Shown piece after piece: positions 43,848 to 52,922 of a stretch of 64,000 nt of DNA. The notes below the pieces were generated by a model that searched no databases, was not told where the DNA came from, and saw nothing but the letters and a program-made list of their open reading frames with translations. The position numbers and the translations under genes are program-made. The number at the start of each line of letters is the position of its first letter. Positions within the stretch are counted from its first letter, which is position 1. The stretch spans positions 2,420,839-2,484,838 of the forward strand of contig NZ_KB890024.1 in assembly GCF_000372965.1 (NCBI RefSeq), written 5' to 3'. The DNA is from Hoeflea sp. 108. Lineage in GTDB: Bacteria > Pseudomonadota > Alphaproteobacteria > Rhizobiales > Rhizobiaceae.

Positions 43848-44726
43848 TCACACCCGCCTTGCGCCGACGCGCCCGAACAGGCCCTGCGGCCGGAACATCA
43901 GGATCAGCACCAGAACCAGCAGCGACGCCAGGTCCTGATAGGCACCGCCGACCTTGTAGGCCGTCAGCATCGCTACCACACCCACAAGCGGGCCGCCGAT
44001 CAGCGTGCCGGCATTGGAGCCGATACCGCCGACAACGGCAGCAACGAAGCCGTTGAGCACATATTTCAAGCCGGCGTCGGGGCTGACCGAAATGACGGGT
44101 GCAACAAGGAAGCCGACCGTGCCGACCATCAGGCCGCTGATTGCAAACGAGATGAGCTGAAGCCGGCGCACCGGAAGACCGGCCGCGCGGGCAGCGTCAA
44201 AATCCTGCGACAATGCACTGATGGCGAGGCCGATGAAGGTCTTGCGCAGGAAAAAGCGCAACGCGAAGAACCAGAAGATCATTGCCGCGATCGCCAGAGC
44301 ATAGGCGCCCGGCGTGCGCGTTCCCAAGATGCGGAAGCTCGGCACGACGCTCTGGACGGAATAGGCGAACGGCCCCTGCGTGATCATCAGAAGCGCTGCA
44401 ACGATGACGGAGACCGAAACGGTGGAAATCAGCCAACTGTCCTGCTCGACCGACGAGCGCAGCGGCAAAAGCGTGATGTAGCCCTGGAAGGCTACGACGG
44501 CGGCAATGCCAAGCCCCGTCAGCAGCAGCATCAGGCTCCACTGGCCGAGACCGACCTGATTGGCCAGGAAATATGCCGCGAAACCGCCCAGTATGAACAT
44601 GTTGCCCTGGGCGAAGTTGAAGATGTTCGTCGCCCCATGGACGATGTTGAAGCTCATCGCGATGGTGGCAAAGATCGACCCGATGGCGATCCCGCGTATC
44701 ACGATGATCAGTATTTCGCTGAGCAT
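43848..44726 (-). CDS. LivH-like ABC permease (transporter 2)
   Basis: This 292-residue inner-membrane permease has about eight hydrophobic helices. The N-terminus has IAIGSIFATIAMSFNIVHGATN and the LivH motif GATNIFNFAQGNMFILGG, with GGIGSNAGTLIGGP near the C-terminus. GGGAGG 7 nt before the ATG fixes the start. It is the first gene of a six-gene operon (LivH, LivM-LivG, LivF, thioesterase, GMC, aldo/keto reductase). Operator site 13 lies 119 bp upstream. Confidence 0.93.
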   Translation of the reverse strand: MLSEILIIVIRGIAIGSIFATIAMSFNIVHGATNIFNFAQGNMFILGGFAAYFLANQVGLGQWSLMLLLTGLGIAAVVAFQGYITLLPLRSSVEQDSWLISTVSVSVIVAALLMITQGPFAYSVQSVVPSFRILGTRTPGAYALAIAAMIFWFFALRFFLRKTFIGLAISALSQDFDAARAAGLPVRRLQLISFAISGLMVGTVGFLVAPVISVSPDAGLKYVLNGFVAAVVGGIGSNAGTLIGGPLVGVVAMLTAYKVGGAYQDLASLLVLVLILMFRPQGLFGRVGARRV

Positions 44727-44845
44727 AAGCTCGCCTCCCTGACCTCACTTATGAACCTGCCTTGCCTGCACCGCGGGCAAGCCCGGAACGCTGACGAGGA
44801 AGGGGTATTTTGAGGTCAGCTTATGCGTGCCATCGGCAGTCGCAA

Positions 44846-44865
44846 CATCGTTCGAACGGACTAAC
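44846..44865 (-). promoter_or_regulatory. Regulon operator site 13 (transporter operon 2)
   Basis: Read toward LivH, the site is GTTAGTCCGTTCGAACGATG, 119 bp before the ATG. It combines the TAGTCC half-site of sites 1-5 with the GAACGATG half of sites 6, 7, 9 and 10, linking both variants. Confidence 0.72.
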
Positions 44866-44977
44866 GACAATTGCATGCAAACGCAGCGTTTGGCTGTCCT
44901 GCGCAAGGGGCTGGAGATGGTCGACCGGCAACGTCCTTGCCACCGCCATCGCCCCCCGAATTGGTGATGCCGGCAAG

Positions 44978-45814
44978 TCAGCAAAAGCAGTCCCGAGCCG
45001 TATCCAACGAAACATTCGCCGCTTCATTGAGACCAAGGGCCGCGAGATTGGGCGAGATGACCTCGACACTGAAAGGCACGGAAACGCCCATTGCGTCCAG
45101 CGTCGCAGCGAAAGCGGTGAGATCGAAACCACCCTGCCCGCACAGCCTGCGGTTCATGGTCTCCACTGCTGGCAGTCCAACAGGTACGCTGTCTGCGTCA
45201 TTGACCTGCACGCACAGGACCTTGTTGGCAGATATCCGCCTGAGATCGGCGAGCGGCACTCCGGCGCGGAAGAGGTGCCACGAATCGATGACGAGCCCGG
45301 CATTGGGAATGTCGCCGATGATATCAAGCGCCGTATCGACGTCACGGACATTGCCCCAGGCCACCAGCTCCAGCGCGATCGTCACCTCGTGTTCCGCTGC
45401 CCGACTACAGAGTTCATGGAATTTCTGCTGCATGGTCTCCAGCGAAATGCCGCGCTCGCCGAGATCGGGTCCGACATTGACCACCTTGGCGCCGAAGGCC
45501 GTCGCCGCCCGAAAGGCGGTCTCCTCGTTGCGTCGCGAAACCGCTCCCTCCTCGCCGTCCATGAACCAGTCGGTCAGGAACTCGACCGACACATGCTTCA
45601 TGCCATGGGCATCGAGGATGGCGCGCAACTCGCCGTCGCCGAAACCCTTGGCGCGTTGCTCCGCGTAGTCGCGGAAATGCAGGCACATGCCAGTGTAGCC
45701 GACCGCAGCACAGGCCTCGACGCGCTCGGCAAAGCCATGGCGCGAAGCGACCGGGCCGCCCGGAATCACACCGCTGATGGTGTGCGAACTGCAGACGAAT
45801 TCATGTGTCTTCAT
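44978..45814 (-). CDS. Sugar phosphate isomerase/epimerase-like TIM-barrel protein
   Basis: This 278-residue protein of the xylose-isomerase-like TIM-barrel family (AP_endonuc_2) has EACAAVGYTGMCLHFRDYAEQ near 32, metal-ligand-type glutamates in ALELVAWGN and FSVEVISP, and an IDSWHLFRAG block. Two ATGs are possible (45,820 and 45,814); spacing from the GGG stretch favours the second. Operator site 14 is 56 bp upstream, which places it in the regulon. Possible roles are isomerase, epimerase or aldolase-like steps. Confidence 0.85.
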   Translation of the reverse strand: MKTHEFVCSSHTISGVIPGGPVASRHGFAERVEACAAVGYTGMCLHFRDYAEQRAKGFGDGELRAILDAHGMKHVSVEFLTDWFMDGEEGAVSRRNEETAFRAATAFGAKVVNVGPDLGERGISLETMQQKFHELCSRAAEHEVTIALELVAWGNVRDVDTALDIIGDIPNAGLVIDSWHLFRAGVPLADLRRISANKVLCVQVNDADSVPVGLPAVETMNRRLCGQGGFDLTAFAATLDAMGVSVPFSVEVISPNLAALGLNEAANVSLDTARDCFC

Positions 45815-45870
45815 GGTCATCCCGGGGGCTGGCTGCGATAGGCCCAAAATGTCTCTGCGCCGTCAGGCAT

Positions 45871-45890
45871 ACAGGTCCATTTGGACTAGG
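45871..45890 (-). promoter_or_regulatory. Regulon operator site 14 (weak; TIM-barrel protein)
   Basis: Read toward the gene, the site is CCTAGTCCAAATGGACCTGT. The GTCC/GGAC dyad is perfect, but the CGATG end is lost. The distance to the ATG (56 bp) matches the best sites. Confidence 0.5.
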
Positions 45891-45916
45891 CGCCAGCTGC
45901 ACGACGCCGGAAACGA

Positions 45917-45943
45917 AAAGCCCCCGGCAAAACCGGGGGCTTT
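45917..45943. terminator. Bidirectional terminator
   Basis: The arms AAAGCCCCCGG and CCGGGGGCTTT with a 5-nt loop lie after the stop of the nucleoside-type binding protein. They form the right border of the regulon island. Confidence 0.85.
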
Positions 45944-45983
45944 CCTTGACCTGCGAGATGTCTCGCAGCCGATATCGATCCGC

Positions 45984-47054
45984 TTACTGCGGCAGCTTGT
46001 CGTCCACGCCCTTGACGTAGAAGTTCAGGCCGAGCAGCACCGAATCCTGCGCCACTTCGCCGGCCTTCAGCCACTCGGTGCCGTCCTGCTTGGTCACAGG
46101 GCCGGTGAACGGGTTGAAGGCGCCAGACTTGATCTTGGCTTCGGTTTCCTCGGCCAGCTTCTTGGTCTCGTCCGACATGTTGGCGTAAGGCGCCATCACG
46201 ACGTGGCCTTCCTTCATGCCGCCCCAGACGTCGCTCTGCTTCCAGGTGCCGTCGATGACTTCCTGGATGCGCTCGATGTAGTACGGACCCCAGTCGTCGA
46301 CGATCGAGGTCAGCTGGGTCTTCGGGCCGAACTTGATCATGTCCGAAGCCTGGCCGAAGGCCTTGATGCCGCGCTCGGTCGCAACCTGCATCGGGGCCGT
46401 CGAGTCGGTGTGCTGGGTGATGATGTCGACGCCCTGGTCGATCAGCGCCTTCGCGGCGTCGGCTTCCTTGCCGGCGTCGAACCAGGTGTTGGCCCACACG
46501 ACCTTGACCTTGAAGTCAGGGTTGACCGACTGCGCGCCCAGCATGAAGGCGTTGATGCCCATCACGACCTCAGGGATCGGGAAGGAAGCGATGTAGCCGG
46601 CGACGCCAGCCTTCGATTCCTTGGCGGCGATCACGCCCTGCACATAGCGGCCTTCATGGAACTTCGAGTTGTAGGTCGAGACGTTTGGATGCTCGCGCTT
46701 GTAGCCGGTGGCGTGCTCGAACTTCACATCCGGGAACTTGCCGGCAACCTTGTTCAGCGGATCCATGTAGCCGAATGAGGTCGCGAAGATGATGTTGCAG
46801 CCCGAACGAGCAAAACGCTCGATGGCACGTTCGGCGTCCGCACCTTCCGGCACGCTTTCGAGATAGGCGGTCTCGAGCTGGTCGCCGAACTTCTCCTTGG
46901 CCTGCAGCAGGCCCTGGTGGTGCTGGTAGGAATAACCGAAGTCACCGATCGGCCCGACATAGATCCAGCAGGCCTTGACCTTGGCTTCGGCGGCAATGGT
47001 GCCGAACGACATCACGGCGGCGGCCGCGGCCAGCGACAGAATTGTCTTCTTCAT
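45984..47054 (-). CDS. BMP-family ABC substrate-binding protein (nucleoside type)
   Basis: This 356-residue periplasmic protein of the basic-membrane-protein (PnrA/Med) family has a signal peptide ending near residue 23 (AAEAKVK). Blocks are WIYVGPIGDFGYSYQHHQGL near 28 and IIFATSFGYMDPLNKVAGKFPDVKF near 87. GAGG before the ATG at 47,054 supports the start; the frame extends to 47,183. Relatives bind purine nucleosides. Two permeases and a double ATPase follow upstream on the same strand, giving a complete importer. There is a terminator downstream and no operator-type site upstream. Confidence 0.92.
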   Translation of the reverse strand: MKKTILSLAAAAAVMSFGTIAAEAKVKACWIYVGPIGDFGYSYQHHQGLLQAKEKFGDQLETAYLESVPEGADAERAIERFARSGCNIIFATSFGYMDPLNKVAGKFPDVKFEHATGYKREHPNVSTYNSKFHEGRYVQGVIAAKESKAGVAGYIASFPIPEVVMGINAFMLGAQSVNPDFKVKVVWANTWFDAGKEADAAKALIDQGVDIITQHTDSTAPMQVATERGIKAFGQASDMIKFGPKTQLTSIVDDWGPYYIERIQEVIDGTWKQSDVWGGMKEGHVVMAPYANMSDETKKLAEETEAKIKSGAFNPFTGPVTKQDGTEWLKAGEVAQDSVLLGLNFYVKGVDDKLPQ

Positions 47055-47166
47055 GCTTTTGTTCCTCTTAGTGGTTGCCCGGGGCACTATCCCATCCTTT
47101 TTATAGTCCCAGAGACAGGGTCGTCCTCGAAATCCGCCTGACAGATTCGAGATGGCGACCATGCCC

Positions 47167-48081
47167 TTAGCGATCTGGCACAAACGGCCGCCCCAATGAA
47201 GCCGGAGTGTTCACCATCGTCAGTCGCCTGTTGCGCGAAATGAGCACAAGCACCACGACGGTTGCCAGATAGGGTAGAGAAGAAAGCAGTTGCGACGGCA
47301 CGCCGATGCCCAAAGCCTGGGCATGCAGCTGGCCGATCGAAACCGCTCCGAACAGATAGGCGCCCGCAAGCACCCGCCATGGCCGCCAGGACGCGAACAC
47401 GACCAGCGCCAGCGCGATCCAGCCGCGCCCGGCAGTCATGTTTTCGTTCCATTGCGGCGTGTAGACCAGCGACAGATAGGCGCCTGCCAAGCCGGCACAG
47501 GCACCGCCGAACATCACCGCCATATAGCGGATGGCGATGACCTTGATGCCGAGCGCATGTGCCGAGGTGTGATTGTCGCCAATCGAGCGCAGGGTAAGGC
47601 CGGCGCGCGTCTTGAACAGGAAGTATCCGACGCCGGCGGTCAGCAGGATCGAGACGTAGAACAGCGGATCCTGGCCGAAGAACAGCCTGCCCACCATCGG
47701 CAGGTCGGTGAGCACGGGTATGTATACGTAATCCATCTTCACGCCCGGCAGCCCGACGAAGCTCTCGCCCAGCATGCCTGCCAGGCCAAGGCCAAGCAGC
47801 GTCAGCGCAAGGCCGGTCGCCACTTGGTTGGTCACCAGCGTGAGCGTCAGGAAGCCGAACAGCAGCGAAAACAGCGCCCCGACGATGATGGCGGCGAGCA
47901 CGCCGAGCCATGGACACTCAGTGGCGAGCGCCACGCCGAAGCCGGTCACGGCCCCCATCACCATCATGCCCTCGACGCCGAGGTTGAGAACGCCGGAGCG
48001 TTCGACCACCAGTTCGCCGACGGCTGCGATCAGAAGCGGGGTTGCCGCCGTCGCAATCGTTATCAGGATACCTTCAAACAT
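47167..48081 (-). CDS. ABC permease, nucleoside type (second permease)
   Basis: This 304-residue BPD_transp_2 permease starts MFEGILITIATAATPLLIAA and has VVERSGVLNLGVEGMMVMGA near 26, with about eight hydrophobic helices. The ATG at 48,081 overlaps the preceding permease by 8 bp. It forms the membrane channel with the larger permease encoded just upstream, energised by the double ATPase. It lies 112 bp before the binding-protein gene. Confidence 0.92.
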   Translation of the reverse strand: MFEGILITIATAATPLLIAAVGELVVERSGVLNLGVEGMMVMGAVTGFGVALATECPWLGVLAAIIVGALFSLLFGFLTLTLVTNQVATGLALTLLGLGLAGMLGESFVGLPGVKMDYVYIPVLTDLPMVGRLFFGQDPLFYVSILLTAGVGYFLFKTRAGLTLRSIGDNHTSAHALGIKVIAIRYMAVMFGGACAGLAGAYLSLVYTPQWNENMTAGRGWIALALVVFASWRPWRVLAGAYLFGAVSIGQLHAQALGIGVPSQLLSSLPYLATVVVLVLISRNRRLTMVNTPASLGRPFVPDR

Positions 48082-49174
48082 TTTGCGTGACCTCCACGGT
48101 CTTTGGAGCGGAGGAGCCGACAAAGCGGATGCGGTAGAGAATGAGCGTGTCGCAGGCGAGCACGAAGAACAAAAGCATGCCTTGGAAAGCGCGCACCACC
48201 TTATCGGAGACGCCGATCGAAATCTGGGCCGCCTCGCCGCCGAGATAGGACAGCGCCAGCACCAGGCCGGCGGCAACGATGCCGAGCGGGTTGAGACGCC
48301 CAAGGAAGGCTACGATGATCGCGGCAAAACCATAGCCGGGCGAAATCGTCGGCCTCAGCTGGCCGATGGCGCCCGACACTTCCGAGATGCCGGCGAGGCC
48401 AGCAAGGCCACCGGACAGAAGGAATGCGAAGAACACCATCTTGGATGACGAGAAGCCCGCAAACTTGCCGGCACGCGGGCTCTGTCCCAGCACCTGCACC
48501 TCAAAGCCCCTGAGCGTGCGCGACAGCATGAACCAGACGGCCACGGCTGCCACGATGGCGAAGACAAAACCCCAGTTGGCACGGCCCGAGGCCGACCAGA
48601 TCTCAGGCAGCGTTGCCGCGGCGCTGAAGGTCCGCGTCTCCGGGAAGTTCATGCCGGCCGGGTTGCGCCAGGGACCGCGCACCATCCAGTCGAGGAACAG
48701 CTGCGCCACATAGACCAGCATCAGGCTGGTCAGGATCTCGTTGGTGTTGAACCGCACCTTGAGATAGGCCGGAATGGCGCCATAGGCAGCACCGCCGGCA
48801 ATGCCCATGAGCAGCATCAGCGGCAGAACGACCCACGACTGGAAGTCGGGGAACATGACGGGAAAGATCGAGCCGACGATGGCGCCGACGATGAATTGGC
48901 CTTCGGCGCCGATGTTCCAGTTGTTGGAAAGGTAGCAGATCGACAGGCCGACCGCGATCAGGATCAGCGGCGCAGCCTTCACTGCAAGCTCATGGAGCGA
49001 CCAGACCTCACGCAGCGGATCGATGAAATAATAATAAAGCGCCTCGACCGGGTCCTTGCCGAGCACCGAAAACATGATCGCGCCGGCAATCAGCGTCAGC
49101 GCAAGCGCAAGGAACGGCGAGAGTGCCGCAAAGAGCGCAGATCGCTCCGGACGTTTGACGAGTTCGATCCGCAT
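48074..49174 (-). CDS. ABC permease, nucleoside type (first permease)
   Basis: This 366-residue permease of the same family shows YYYFIDPLREVWSLHELAVKAAPL near 48 and SNNWNIGAEGQFIVGAIVG near 84, typical of the YufP/NupB type. Hydrophobic helices continue to the end. The ATG at 49,174 overlaps the ATPase stop (TGATG). It partners with the 304-residue permease. Confidence 0.92.
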   Translation of the reverse strand: MRIELVKRPERSALFAALSPFLALALTLIAGAIMFSVLGKDPVEALYYYFIDPLREVWSLHELAVKAAPLILIAVGLSICYLSNNWNIGAEGQFIVGAIVGSIFPVMFPDFQSWVVLPLMLLMGIAGGAAYGAIPAYLKVRFNTNEILTSLMLVYVAQLFLDWMVRGPWRNPAGMNFPETRTFSAAATLPEIWSASGRANWGFVFAIVAAVAVWFMLSRTLRGFEVQVLGQSPRAGKFAGFSSSKMVFFAFLLSGGLAGLAGISEVSGAIGQLRPTISPGYGFAAIIVAFLGRLNPLGIVAAGLVLALSYLGGEAAQISIGVSDKVVRAFQGMLLFFVLACDTLILYRIRFVGSSAPKTVEVTQNV

Positions 49175-50739
49175 CACGCGACCTCCTTCGAATGGTCGAG
49201 GTGACCGGGTTCGGCACCGCCCATCAAGAGGCCAATGCGTTCGAGCGTCGCGTCCGCAATCGGGATCGGCTTCGACAGCTCGCCATTGTGCATGACGGCG
49301 ATCGAGTCCGAGATTTCAAACAACTCGTCGAGATCCTGACTGATGACCAGCACGGCTGAGCCCTTGCGGGCGAGTTCGATTAGCGCCTGGCGGATGCGCG
49401 CGGCAGCACCCGCGTCGACACCCCAGGTCGGCTGGTTGACCACCATGACCGATGGATTGCGATCGAGCTCGCGGCCGATGATGAACTTCTGCAGATTGCC
49501 GCCCGAAAGCGCTGCAGCTTCGGGGTCCGGCGCGCTCTTGCGCACGTCCATCACCTCGATGATGCGCTGAGCCGCCTTCTGGATCGCGCCCGACTTTACC
49601 ATGCCGGCCGCGCCGACAAAGGCCTTGCCGTCGGTGCTGTGCCGCGACAGCAAGAGATTGTCAGACAGGCGCATGCGCGGGGCAGCACCATGGCCGAGCC
49701 GCTCCTCAGGAACGAAGGCAGCACCCAAGAGACGGCGTGCCGAAATCCCCATCCGGCCGGCCGACTTGCCGCGAATGCGGATGGCATCGGCACTGTCCTG
49801 CAGCGCCTCGCCCGAAATCGCCTCGAACAATTCGCCCTGGCCGTTGCCGGCAACACCGGCGATGCCGATGACTTCGCCGCCGGCGACGCTCAGCCAGATG
49901 TTCTTGAGCGGCGTCGAGAACGGTCCGGCAGGCTTGCGGCTCATGCCGCAGATGCTGAGCAGTTCCTCGCCACGTGTCGCAGCCGTTGTCCGCTCGGCGT
50001 TCTTGACGTCGCTGCCCACCATCATTCGGGCGAGCGACGCCGGCGTCTCCTGGCGCGGGTCGCAATGGCCGACCACCTTGCCGTGGCGCATGATCGTGGC
50101 GCGGTCGCACAGGCGGCGGACCTCGTCGAGGCGGTGCGAGATGTAAAGGATCGACTTACCTTCGGAACGCAACCGCTCAAGCGTCTCGAACAGCTTGTCG
50201 GCCTCCTGCGGTGTCAGCACCGAGGTAGGTTCGTCGAGGATAATGAGTTCGGGTGTCTGCAGCAGACAGCGGATGATCTCGATGCGCTGGCGCTCGCCGA
50301 CCGACAGGTCGCCCACCAGCGACTCCGGATCCAGCGGCAGCCCATAGCTGTAGGACAGCGCGCGCGCCTTGGCGGCAATGGTGGCGATGGGCGTGTCGTC
50401 GGCAAGCGAGAGCGCGATGTTTTCCGCCGCGGTCAGCGCCTCGAACAGAGAAAAATGCTGGAAAACCATGCCGATGCCGAGTTTCTTGGCAACGCCCGGG
50501 CTGGTGATCCGCACCTGTTGGCCGTTCCACAGGATCTCACCGGCATTGGGCTCGAGCGAACCGAACAGCATCTTCACAAGCGTCGACTTGCCGGCGCCGT
50601 TCTCGCCGAGAAGCGCGTGTATTTCACCCTTTGCGATGGTCAGGTCGACCTGATTGCACGCCTTCAGCGTGCCAAATATCTTCGTCAGGCCTCGAACCTC
50701 CAGAAGGTTCGGACCATTGGCTAAAGGGGTTGTGTCCAC
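49174..50739 (-). CDS. Double-domain ABC ATPase, nucleoside type
   Basis: This protein of about 521 residues carries two ABC domains in tandem. Domain 1 has Walker A GENGAGKST, signature LSVGERQRIEI and LIILDEPTSVLTPQE. Domain 2 has a degenerate Walker A (GVAGNGQGEL), signature ALSGGNLQKF and VVNQPTWGVDAG in place of the usual DEP. Such asymmetry is normal for YufO/NupA and sugar-type ATPases. The ATG at 50,751 lacks a clear ribosome site. The GTG at 50,739 has GGGAGG 5 nt upstream and is preferred. It is the first gene of the nucleoside-type transporter operon. Confidence 0.9.
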   Translation of the reverse strand: MDTTPLANGPNLLEVRGLTKIFGTLKACNQVDLTIAKGEIHALLGENGAGKSTLVKMLFGSLEPNAGEILWNGQQVRITSPGVAKKLGIGMVFQHFSLFEALTAAENIALSLADDTPIATIAAKARALSYSYGLPLDPESLVGDLSVGERQRIEIIRCLLQTPELIILDEPTSVLTPQEADKLFETLERLRSEGKSILYISHRLDEVRRLCDRATIMRHGKVVGHCDPRQETPASLARMMVGSDVKNAERTTAATRGEELLSICGMSRKPAGPFSTPLKNIWLSVAGGEVIGIAGVAGNGQGELFEAISGEALQDSADAIRIRGKSAGRMGISARRLLGAAFVPEERLGHGAAPRMRLSDNLLLSRHSTDGKAFVGAAGMVKSGAIQKAAQRIIEVMDVRKSAPDPEAAALSGGNLQKFIIGRELDRNPSVMVVNQPTWGVDAGAAARIRQALIELARKGSAVLVISQDLDELFEISDSIAVMHNGELSKPIPIADATLERIGLLMGGAEPGHLDHSKEVA

Positions 50740-50852
50740 AACGCCTCCCATTGTCTTACTTTTTTATGTTCCCAAGAGCATGGTAGGCGCGTCCTGCTCT
50801 CGGAGCAAAGCATGTCACAAGTTGAAAGAGCTTCAAGAAATAAAGTGAAAAC

Positions 50853-51830
50853 TCACGGGATAAGTATGGTTGTCCCCGTGGTCTTGCGGCCTTCCAGATC
50901 GGCATGCGCCTGGCCCGCGTCACTCAGAGCATAACGCTGGTTGATCCTGATCTTGACCGCCCCTTTCAGCACCACGTCGAACAGCGCGTCTGCCGAACGC
51001 ACAAGGTCGTCGCGCAGCGCATTGTAGGCAAACAGTGTCGGCCGTGTCGCATAGAGCGCGCCTTTCTGCGCCAGCAGCGAAATGTTGAACGGCGGGATCG
51101 GACCAGACGACTGGCCGAAACTCACGAACATGCCCATCGGCTTAAGGCAGTCGAGCGAACCGGGGAAGGTGTCGGCACCGACGGAATCGTAGACCACGGC
51201 GCATTTCTTGCCACCGGTGATCGCTGCCACTTCGGCGACGAAATCCTTGTCGCGATAGTTGATGACGTGGTCGAAGCCATGCGCCCTGGCCAGTTCGCCC
51301 TTGTCGTCCGAGCCGACCGTACCGATAACGGTCGCGCCGAGATGCTTGGCCCACTGGCCAAGGATCAGGCCGACGCCGCCGGCCGCAGCATGATAGAGGA
51401 TCGTGTCGCCGGCCTTCACCTTGAAGGTCCGCTGCAACAGATATTCGGCAGTCATGCCCTTGAGCATCATGGCCGCCGCCTGCTCATCGGAAATGCCGTC
51501 TGGCACCTTCACCAGCCTGTCGGCTGCGATCAACCGCTCTTCGCAATAAGCGCCCGTCGGCACGGCATAGGCGACGCGGTCGCCGACCTTCAGCCAGTCG
51601 ACGCCTTCACCGAGTTCGAGCACCACTCCAGCAGCCTCGCCACCCGGCGTCACCGGCATTCCGGCAGGCGCCGGATAGAGCCCGGTGCGGAAATAGACGT
51701 CGAGGAAATTGAGCCCGATCGCCTTGTGCCTGATCAGGGCCTGGCCCGGACCGGGGCTGCCGGCGTCCACATCCTCGTAGACAAGCGCTTCCGGCCCGCC
51801 ATGGGTATGAACTCGCAGAGCTTTCGGCAA
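50853..51830 (-). CDS. NADPH:quinone oxidoreductase (Qor-like)
   Basis: This 325-residue zinc-free MDR-superfamily enzyme has TPGGEAAGVVLELGEGV near 61 and the cofactor motif HAAAGGVGLI near 148. The start is a TTG at 51,830 (frame start PKALRVHTHGGPEAL matches the family), with AGGA and GAGG upstream. It lies 4 bp after pcs and is probably cotranscribed with it. It differs from the quinone oxidoreductase at 9-10 kb, and no operator-type site is nearby. Confidence 0.88.
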   Translation of the reverse strand: MPKALRVHTHGGPEALVYEDVDAGSPGPGQALIRHKAIGLNFLDVYFRTGLYPAPAGMPVTPGGEAAGVVLELGEGVDWLKVGDRVAYAVPTGAYCEERLIAADRLVKVPDGISDEQAAAMMLKGMTAEYLLQRTFKVKAGDTILYHAAAGGVGLILGQWAKHLGATVIGTVGSDDKGELARAHGFDHVINYRDKDFVAEVAAITGGKKCAVVYDSVGADTFPGSLDCLKPMGMFVSFGQSSGPIPPFNISLLAQKGALYATRPTLFAYNALRDDLVRSADALFDVVLKGAVKIRINQRYALSDAGQAHADLEGRKTTGTTILIP

Positions 51831-51834
51831 CGCC

Positions 51835-52581
51835 TCAGTCCTTCTTTCCGAGATTGGGCTTTCCGAGATTGGGGAAGAGCTGCATCACGCCACCGATGAA
51901 GAATAGGTAGATGCCGCTGATCGCGATACCGATCTTGACCCATTCGCTGGCTTCCATGCCCTGCCACAGCGCCAATCCGCCGAAGGCGCACCAGATCAGC
52001 GTCATCGGCAGGTTGATGTTCCTGAGCCTGACGACGCGCACCGGATGCAGGAAGTTCATCGGCACGAAGGTCAGGATGCCGGCGACGAGGACGACCGCAA
52101 ACGACACCCATTGCCCGGGCTGAATGACGAACAAGGTGAAGACAACCATGTTCCAGACGACGGGGAACCCCTTGAAGAAGTTCTCCTTCGTCTTCATGCC
52201 CGTATCGGCATAATAGATCGCGCTCGACACGACGATGATGGCGCCCGACAGGAACGACAGTCCCTCGCCCATGAAACCACCCTGATAGAGCGCAAAGGCC
52301 GGGATCAACACGTAGGTGACGTAGTCGATGATGTTGTCGAGCAGTTCGCCCGACCATGTCGGCAGGATTTCCTTGACCTCGAGCTTGCGCGCGATCGGCC
52401 CGTCGATTCCGTCGACGAACAGCGCGAGCCCCAGCCACCAGAACATAGCGGTCCAACGCTCCTCGCTCGCGGCGACCAGCGACACGAAGGCCAGGAATGA
52501 GCCCGATGCTGTGAGGAGGTGGACCGAAAAGGCGCGTGCCTGCGGCCATGTGACTTTTTTAGGCTTCACGGTCCTCGCCAA
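51835..52581 (-). CDS. pcs: Phosphatidylcholine synthase
   Basis: This 248-residue integral membrane enzyme condenses CDP-diacylglycerol with choline to make phosphatidylcholine, an alphaproteobacterial pathway typical of rhizobia. Characteristic blocks are RAFSVHLLTASGSFLAF near 15, the CDP-alcohol phosphotransferase motif DGIDGPIARK near 57 with the LLDNIIDYVTY continuation, YYADTGMKT and FPVVWNMVVFTLFVIQ. Several hydrophobic helices surround them. The frame start is a TTG at 52,581; a GTG at 52,569 is a credible alternative. Confidence in identity is high. Confidence 0.93.
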   Translation of the reverse strand: MARTVKPKKVTWPQARAFSVHLLTASGSFLAFVSLVAASEERWTAMFWWLGLALFVDGIDGPIARKLEVKEILPTWSGELLDNIIDYVTYVLIPAFALYQGGFMGEGLSFLSGAIIVVSSAIYYADTGMKTKENFFKGFPVVWNMVVFTLFVIQPGQWVSFAVVLVAGILTFVPMNFLHPVRVVRLRNINLPMTLIWCAFGGLALWQGMEASEWVKIGIAISGIYLFFIGGVMQLFPNLGKPNLGKKD

Positions 52582-52922
52582 TCAAGTTTGCCGCCCAGTT
52601 CCGTCCGTCGTCTCGAAAGACATCGCAGGCGGCTATTTGCGCACGACAAGGGTCATGCAAGAGAAATGCAAGGTCCCTATTGCTCGATACGGCCAGCACC
52701 ATGCAATCCCCTTTCGTCGGCAATTAATAGCAGGGCCGCAGTTCATACAAGCCGAAAGCCATTTGTGCCCAACGAACGTTGCGTAAGCCCTGCGCGATTT
52801 GTGCCAGCCGCCGGCGCATGAGCCCAATCGCCACGTTGATCAATGGCTTGGCCCTGCCATATATCGGAGAACCAAACTATCGATGACGCAGCCGGCGACG
52901 GTCCGGCGGATTTGGACTGCAC
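52582..52922. other. Divergent intergenic region pcs / UbiH-like
   Basis: These 341 bp hold no supported gene. A possible plus-strand promoter is TTGATC (52,836-52,841) and TATATC (52,860-52,865), with 18 bp between them. A palindromic GTCTCGAAAGAC at 52,609-52,620 superficially resembles the regulon sites but is listed as rejected. Confidence 0.4.

Noticed and set aside
52606..52626. CGTCGTCTCGAAAGACATCGC resembling the regulon operator upstream of pcs
   Set aside because: It lacks the CATCG end and lies only about 25 bp from the start codon. It also precedes a housekeeping lipid gene. It is probably a chance GTCT/AGAC palindrome.
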